A stretch of DNA of 64,000 nucleotides from Macrostomum hystrix (lineage: Eukaryota; Platyhelminthes; Macrostomidae). The stretch covers positions 4,049,501 to 4,113,500 of the forward strand of contig CATNEN010000029.1 of NCBI GenBank assembly GCA_950097015.1. Reading direction: 5' to 3'. The notes under the pieces were generated by a model. That model saw only the letters and a program-made list of their open reading frames with translations. It ran no database searches and was not told where the DNA came from. Positions 59,530 to 64,000 of this stretch are shown here, piece by piece. Made by a program: the position numbers and the translations under genes. Position 1 is the first letter of the stretch; each line of letters starts with the position of its first letter.

Positions 59530-60690
59530 TAGAAATCAGAAATGAGATAAAACCTTCAGGGATGGGATAAAATCCCTTCTTCAGGGATGGGATAAAATCC
59601 CTTCTTCAGGGATGGGAAAGAATCTTCAGAGATGGGATTGATTTTTTATGGATGGGGTGAAATCATATCTTTAGGGGCGGGATAAAATCTTTAGGAATGG
59701 GATAGAATCTTCAGGGATGGGATAGAATCTTCAGGAATGCGATAGAATCTTCAGGGATGGGATAGAATCTTCAGGGTGGGATAGAATCTTCAGGGATTGG
59801 ATAGAATCTTCAGGGATGGGATAGAATCTTCAGGGTGGGATAGAATCTTCAGGGATGGAATAGAATCTTCAGGGTGGGATAGAATCTTCAGGGATTGGAT
59901 AGAATCTTCAGGGATGGGATAGAATCTTCAGGGTGGGATAGAATCTTCAGGGATAGGATAGAATCTTCAGGGATGGGATAGAATCTTCAGGGTGGGATAG
60001 AATCTTCAGGGTGGGATAGAATCTTCAGGGGTGGGATAAAATCTTCTGGGAAGGGATAGAATCTTCAGGAATATGATAGATACTTTAAGTAAGGAACAGA
60101 ATCTTCAGGAATGCGATAAAATCTTCAGGAATGCGATAAAATCTTCAGGGATTGGATAGAATCTTCAGGGATGGGATAGAATCTTCAGGGTGGGATAGAA
60201 TCTTCAGGGATTGGATAGAATCTTCAGGGATGGGATAGAATCTTCAGGGTGGGATAGAATCTTCAGGGGTGGGATAAAATCTTCTGGGAAGGGATAGAAT
60301 CTTCAGGAATATGATAGATACTTTAAGTAAGGAATAGAATCTTCAGGAATGCGATAAAATCTTCAGGAATGGGATAGAATCTTCAGAGATGGGATAGAAT
60401 CTTCAGAGATGGGATGAAATCATATCTTGGGATAAAATCTTCAGAGATGGGATGAAATCATATCTTGGGATAAAATCTTCAGGGATGGGATGAAATCATA
60501 TCTTGGGATAAAATCTTCAGAGATGGGATAGAATCTTCAGGGATGGGATGAAATCATATCTTGGGATAAAATCTTCAGGGATGGGATGAAATCATATCTT
60601 GGGATAAAATCTTCAGGGATGGGATGAAATCATATCTTGGGATAAAATCTTCAGGGATGGGATGGAATCTTCAGGGAAAAAACTTGATCT
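59530..60690. repeat. 15-16 bp minisatellite downstream of UBE2O
   Basis: About 68 copies of GGGATAGAATCTTCAG with AAAATCTTC, GGGTGGGATAG and ATCATATCTTGGGATA variants. A block at about 59935-60120 is repeated at about 60170-60355 (both contain TATGATAGATACTTTAAGTA). Confidence 0.94.
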
Positions 60691-60809
60691 TCACGTTAAG
60701 TATGTCATTCATTTGTGAAAATTTTTTAGGTCTAAACTTCAGAAAAAATATAAATTTCCTAGAAAAGCTTTCACAACATGTCGTACACATAGCGAGCCTA
60801 CAGTTGTAA

Positions 60810-62735
60810 CTATCTTTCTCGCTTCCTATCCAACCGGTCCGCAATATCGTTCAAACGTTTCACAGCCGCTGCTAGGGATAATTTCGCGCCGGCGGACAGC
60901 GGCAGCAGTGGAAAGCCAGGACGGCCGCAGTCGGCCAGCCACTCCGAGAGCTGATTGGCGTAGCTTCTCAGCCGGGTCTCGGCGTACTGGCCAACCTCAG
61001 CGGCGAAAGTGTCCGGCGGAGAGGAGACCAGATTGGCCATAGACTGGGCGGTGCGAACCACGGCCAGCTCGTTGTACTCGCGACTCTTCACCGCAGCGGC
61101 CTGTGTGCCTTTCTCGTAGCCCGGCTCGTTGAATAGCGGCTCCTCCACTAGGATTAGGCCCTGCACGGATACTAGCACCTGCGTTGGCGGGTCCAGGTGG
61201 TTAGGGATGAAGATACAGCCGTTGATGAACCTTGGGGACCAGGCATCTTAATGGCCTAATCCTTTGGATCTAGGATGTCAATGGCCTAATCCTTTGGATC
61301 TAGGATGTCAATGGCCTAATCCTTTGGATTTGGGATGTCAATGGCCTAATCCTTTGGATTTGGGATGTCAATGGCCTAATCCTCTGGATTTGGGATGTCA
61401 ATGGCCTAATCCTTTGGATTTGGGATGTCAATGGCCTAATCCTTTGGATTTGGGATGTCAATGGCCTAATCCTTTGGATTTGGGATGTCAATGGCCTAAT
61501 CCTTTGGATTTGGGATGTCAATGGGCTAACTCGGGATTGTTTACGTAAATGGCCAATCCTGGGGATTTGGGATCTTAATGGCTGACCCAGCGGATTTGGG
61601 ATCTAAATGGCCAATCCTGGGATTGGGGATCTAAATCGCCCATCCTGGGGATTAGGGATCTTAATGGCTAATCCTGTGGATTTGGGATCTTAATTGCCAA
61701 TCCTAGGATTTGGGATCTAAATGGCCAATCCTGGGGATTATGGATTTTAATGGCCAATCCTGGGGATTAGGGACGTAAGTGAGCCAAAAAAGGGATCAAG
61801 GGCCCAAACCGCTAGCATTTTGAGTAATCTCACCTGTAACAGATTGGACTCGCCAGGCGCCCACCTCTCTGTGCCCTGACCGTCCCAGGTGCCTAGCAGT
61901 GAGACGCACACCTTGCCGCACTCGTACAGATTCGGATTCAGCCGGCCGGAGCACATTGACCGGTAGAGCAGGCGTGGCGGCTGGGCCGGATAGGCGGGCG
62001 GCAGATGCAGATCGAACAGGAACAGTGCGCCAGAGTATGGCGTACCTGCTGGGCCTTCAACCAGCACGGCCATGAGGTCCATGCGATCCTCGTAGGCTTT
62101 GACGGTGACGCCGAGCGGCAAATGATCGCCTAGGAGGGCCAGCTCGCGCCGCCAGGCTGTCACGAAAGGCTTGGGCGGCAGGCCGGTGCCAGTAGAGAAG
62201 GCCGACTCTGTATAGTGCAAGTGCGTTGCCGGGGCGCTCTCCACCAATAGGAAGATGCCGCCGCCTTCGACTGCCGCAGCGGAGGCGCCTTTCGGCTTAT
62301 CGACAACAGATGCCGGAGCTGTTGAAGAGGCCGGCAGCGACGAGGAAACCGGGCAATCTGATGATGAGGCCTTTTGGTGACATTAATGAAGGTTTGATCA
62401 GGATAATGGCATTCGATTTGAGGATAAATTCCTATATGACTTGAGGATAAATTCATACGATTTGAGGATAATTTCATATACCATTTGAGGATTTAAAAAC
62501 CATTCCTTGTCGGACTGCAATTTAGAGAATTCTAATTAAATAGACAAACCTGGCCGGCAGTATCCGGTCCGCCAGTTGACGGCAGTGTCACCTCGGCGAT
62601 GCTAACCTGCATCACCCGACAGATGGTGCAGCGAAAGAACTCCAAATTATGCCGGGTATTGTCGCCAAGATGGTTGCCAAGGCGCAGTCTAACCTGGCCG
62701 TAGAGTAGTTGCATCATCTCCTGCATCGCGTTGAA
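60810..62735 (-). CDS. UBE2O: E2/E3 hybrid ubiquitin-conjugating enzyme UBE2O, C-terminal part
   Basis: A large hybrid E2/E3 that multi-monoubiquitinates substrates such as orphan subunits. Three minus-strand exons: 62735-62550, 62370-61834, 61178-60810, all phase 0, giving about 363 residues; the rest lies beyond 62735. The UBC fold is clear: KAYEDRMDLMAVLVEGPAGT, PYSGALFLFDLHLP, PPAYPAQPP, CSGRLNPNLYECGKVCVSLL, GTWDGQGTERW. The catalytic Cys codon is 61908-61906, in GKVCVSLLGTW. After the next intron comes VLVSVQGLILVEEPLFNEPG and REYNELAVVRTAQSM, the conserved UBE2O continuation. The middle acceptor (CCAAAAG at 62371) is weak but keeps phase. The protein ends soon after FPLLPLSAGAKLSLAAAVKR. 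The CDS is 5'-partial and intron 61179-61833 holds a minisatellite. Confidence 0.93.
61246..61525. repeat. 30-bp minisatellite in the last UBE2O intron
   Basis: Nine copies of a 30-bp unit, AATGGCCTAATCCTTTGGAT then TTGGGATGTC. Diverged copies (AATGGCCAATCCTGGGGATT) continue to about 61780, so the array fills the intron to about 50 bp from its 5' splice site. Confidence 0.94.
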
Positions 62736-64000
62736 CTGCGGCGGAGATTAAAAATGATTGCTTCATATTATATTTCATAACTGCCAATATGCTATAACTA
62801 CCATTTCAGTAGTCAAAGGAGCACAGATAATCATAATGAAATGTATATTATAAGTTTAATAGTAACTTTCTACTACTACCACTTTTAGTAGCGTGGTTAG
62901 AAGGAGAGCATCATTGATTGATGCCTAAAATGGCCCAGATGTGCAGCCGACAGCACAGCCGCAGCTATTGCGCGGCAAATCTGAGGGCTGCGAACGGCTG
63001 TTCAGTCCATGGACTGGGGGAACGCCACTCCCACCCTCAATTACCCTAGCTGATGCTGGTACCCATTTAACAGCTGGGTGAACTGAAGCAATGCAGAGTT
63101 AAGTGTCTTGCTAAAGGACAAAAATTGTTTCAGTAGAGCCGGGAATCGAACCCCGACCTTTAATCCGTGATTCCTACGCTCTAATCACTAGGCTACAACC
63201 TCCTCAAACCTCCTCATCCTGCACTTAGTTTTCTAGGAGTTTTCTAGTTTTTGTTTTCTAGGAGAAAACAAAAAAGAACAGTAGTCAACGTCCTAAAACT
63301 ATCGATCTTATGATTACTTTCCAGTCTGAGTTTGCTAAAAGACACAAACACCCACCGGAGCACTTACACTTTTATACCTGAATGCCTGAGGACTTGTAAG
63401 ATTAGAGTCAAGCATAAGAAAGATAATTTTGTGAAGACTAGTCTAAAAAAGAAAAAAATACTTAAAAACAAAGGGCTTAGATAACTGCGCTATGTGATCA
63501 GTCATATATTGCTACTCTTAAAAGGCAAATCTATCTGATAGTCTCAAGTGGTGGTGATTTTGAGTAGGACTTAAAGAGGATTGTCTTCTAAGTGAGACAG
63601 AAGGAGATGGTTACCCTTGCAGAATTAAAAATAGCAATTGTCCAGTTAACTTTTTCCAGTACCAGTTATCTTTTAAGTGCAATGATTTAAGAGTAAAAGT
63701 CAAATTGGGATCCACAATGAAGCTAGGTGCAGCAAAACACCAGGTTTACACTTTTAACTCCATATTGATTGACACGCTGTCAACTAAAGTGCAAAGAAAA
63801 TATCTCTGTTGCCCATCGCGTGTAAAATTATAGATCTGAACGAATTTAAGCCGTCCGTCGCGCTAAACATTTTATTGAATGCTAACTATAACTGGGCTTG
63901 AAGAATGCATTGATTTTTCTTTCCCCTAAGAAAGAGTCGGGGCATCGATTTTCAGAGGAGCCGCCATAAGAAAAGCGAAGGAAAGACTTTTGACTTCGCT
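62736..64000 (-). other. Upstream UBE2O intron sequence
   Basis: Apart from a SINE at about 62995-63205 this is AT-rich unique sequence. No further UBE2O exon could be identified, so it is probably intron. Confidence 0.45.
62995..63205 (-). mobile_element. tRNA-derived SINE, second family
   Basis: On the minus strand: a head with A-box TAGCCTAGTGATTAGAGCG and a perfect B-box GGTTCGATTCC (63152-63142), then a body with TTAGCAAGACACTTAACTC and CACCCAGCTGTTAAATGGG, ending CCAGTCCATGGACTGAACAG. The head could fold like a tRNA, but the fused body shows it is a SINE. The tail is shared with the fragment at 37285. Confidence 0.85.

Noticed and set aside
63125-63205. Possible tRNA gene on the minus strand
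   Set aside because: A and B boxes are good, but the sequence runs directly into a SINE body with a shared tail, so it is a tRNA-derived element.

Overview
The window is nuclear DNA from a multicellular animal, most likely an invertebrate bilaterian. The evidence is multi-exon genes with GT-AG introns, bilaterian orthologues (a K50 paired-class Pitx homeobox gene, RagC/D, TMX3, UBE2O), tRNA-derived SINEs and a mariner element. Phylum cannot be read safely from the sequence; a laccase-type multicopper oxidase fits a protostome such as a spiralian, but that is inference.

Gene order is: a CTR-family copper transporter (minus, 709-1398); isovaleryl-CoA dehydrogenase (plus, 2732-10537); a RagC/D GTPase (plus, 11101-16677); an unrecognised 72-residue membrane protein (minus, 19439-19983); a TMX3-like membrane thioredoxin (plus, 20544-25643), divergent from it; a membrane-anchored laccase (plus, 27941-35749); a gene-poor stretch from 35750 to about 51500 holding SINEs and long tandem arrays; Pitx (plus, 51504-55940); more arrays; and the 3' part of UBE2O (minus, 60810-62735, continuing out of the window). 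All exon models were assembled by hand from splice sites, phase and protein similarity, and each closes in frame.

The most striking feature is the tandem repeat load. Nearly forty minisatellite arrays, each with its own 11-44 bp unit, cover about half of the 64 kb. Most introns of the five large genes are filled by one or two arrays, often running to within 10-20 bp of a splice site. In at least two laccase introns the functional 3' splice site is itself the last repeat unit, and in Pitx intron 2 the array begins in the 5' splice site. Two laccase introns carry nearly the same 16-bp unit in opposite orientation, and two arrays in one TMX3 intron share a 26-bp period with one half of the unit conserved and the other replaced. 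Units that are multiples of three and lack stops create many long spurious open frames, which are not annotated as genes.

Mobile DNA includes a 1.3-kb mariner copy with a broken transposase in IVD intron 1 and at least five tRNA-derived SINE copies. One SINE sits inside a RagC/D intron minisatellite with a perfect 13-bp target-site duplication. The genes are not an evident functional cluster: they cover leucine breakdown, TORC1 nutrient signalling, ER redox, copper uptake, copper-dependent oxidation, development and ubiquitination.
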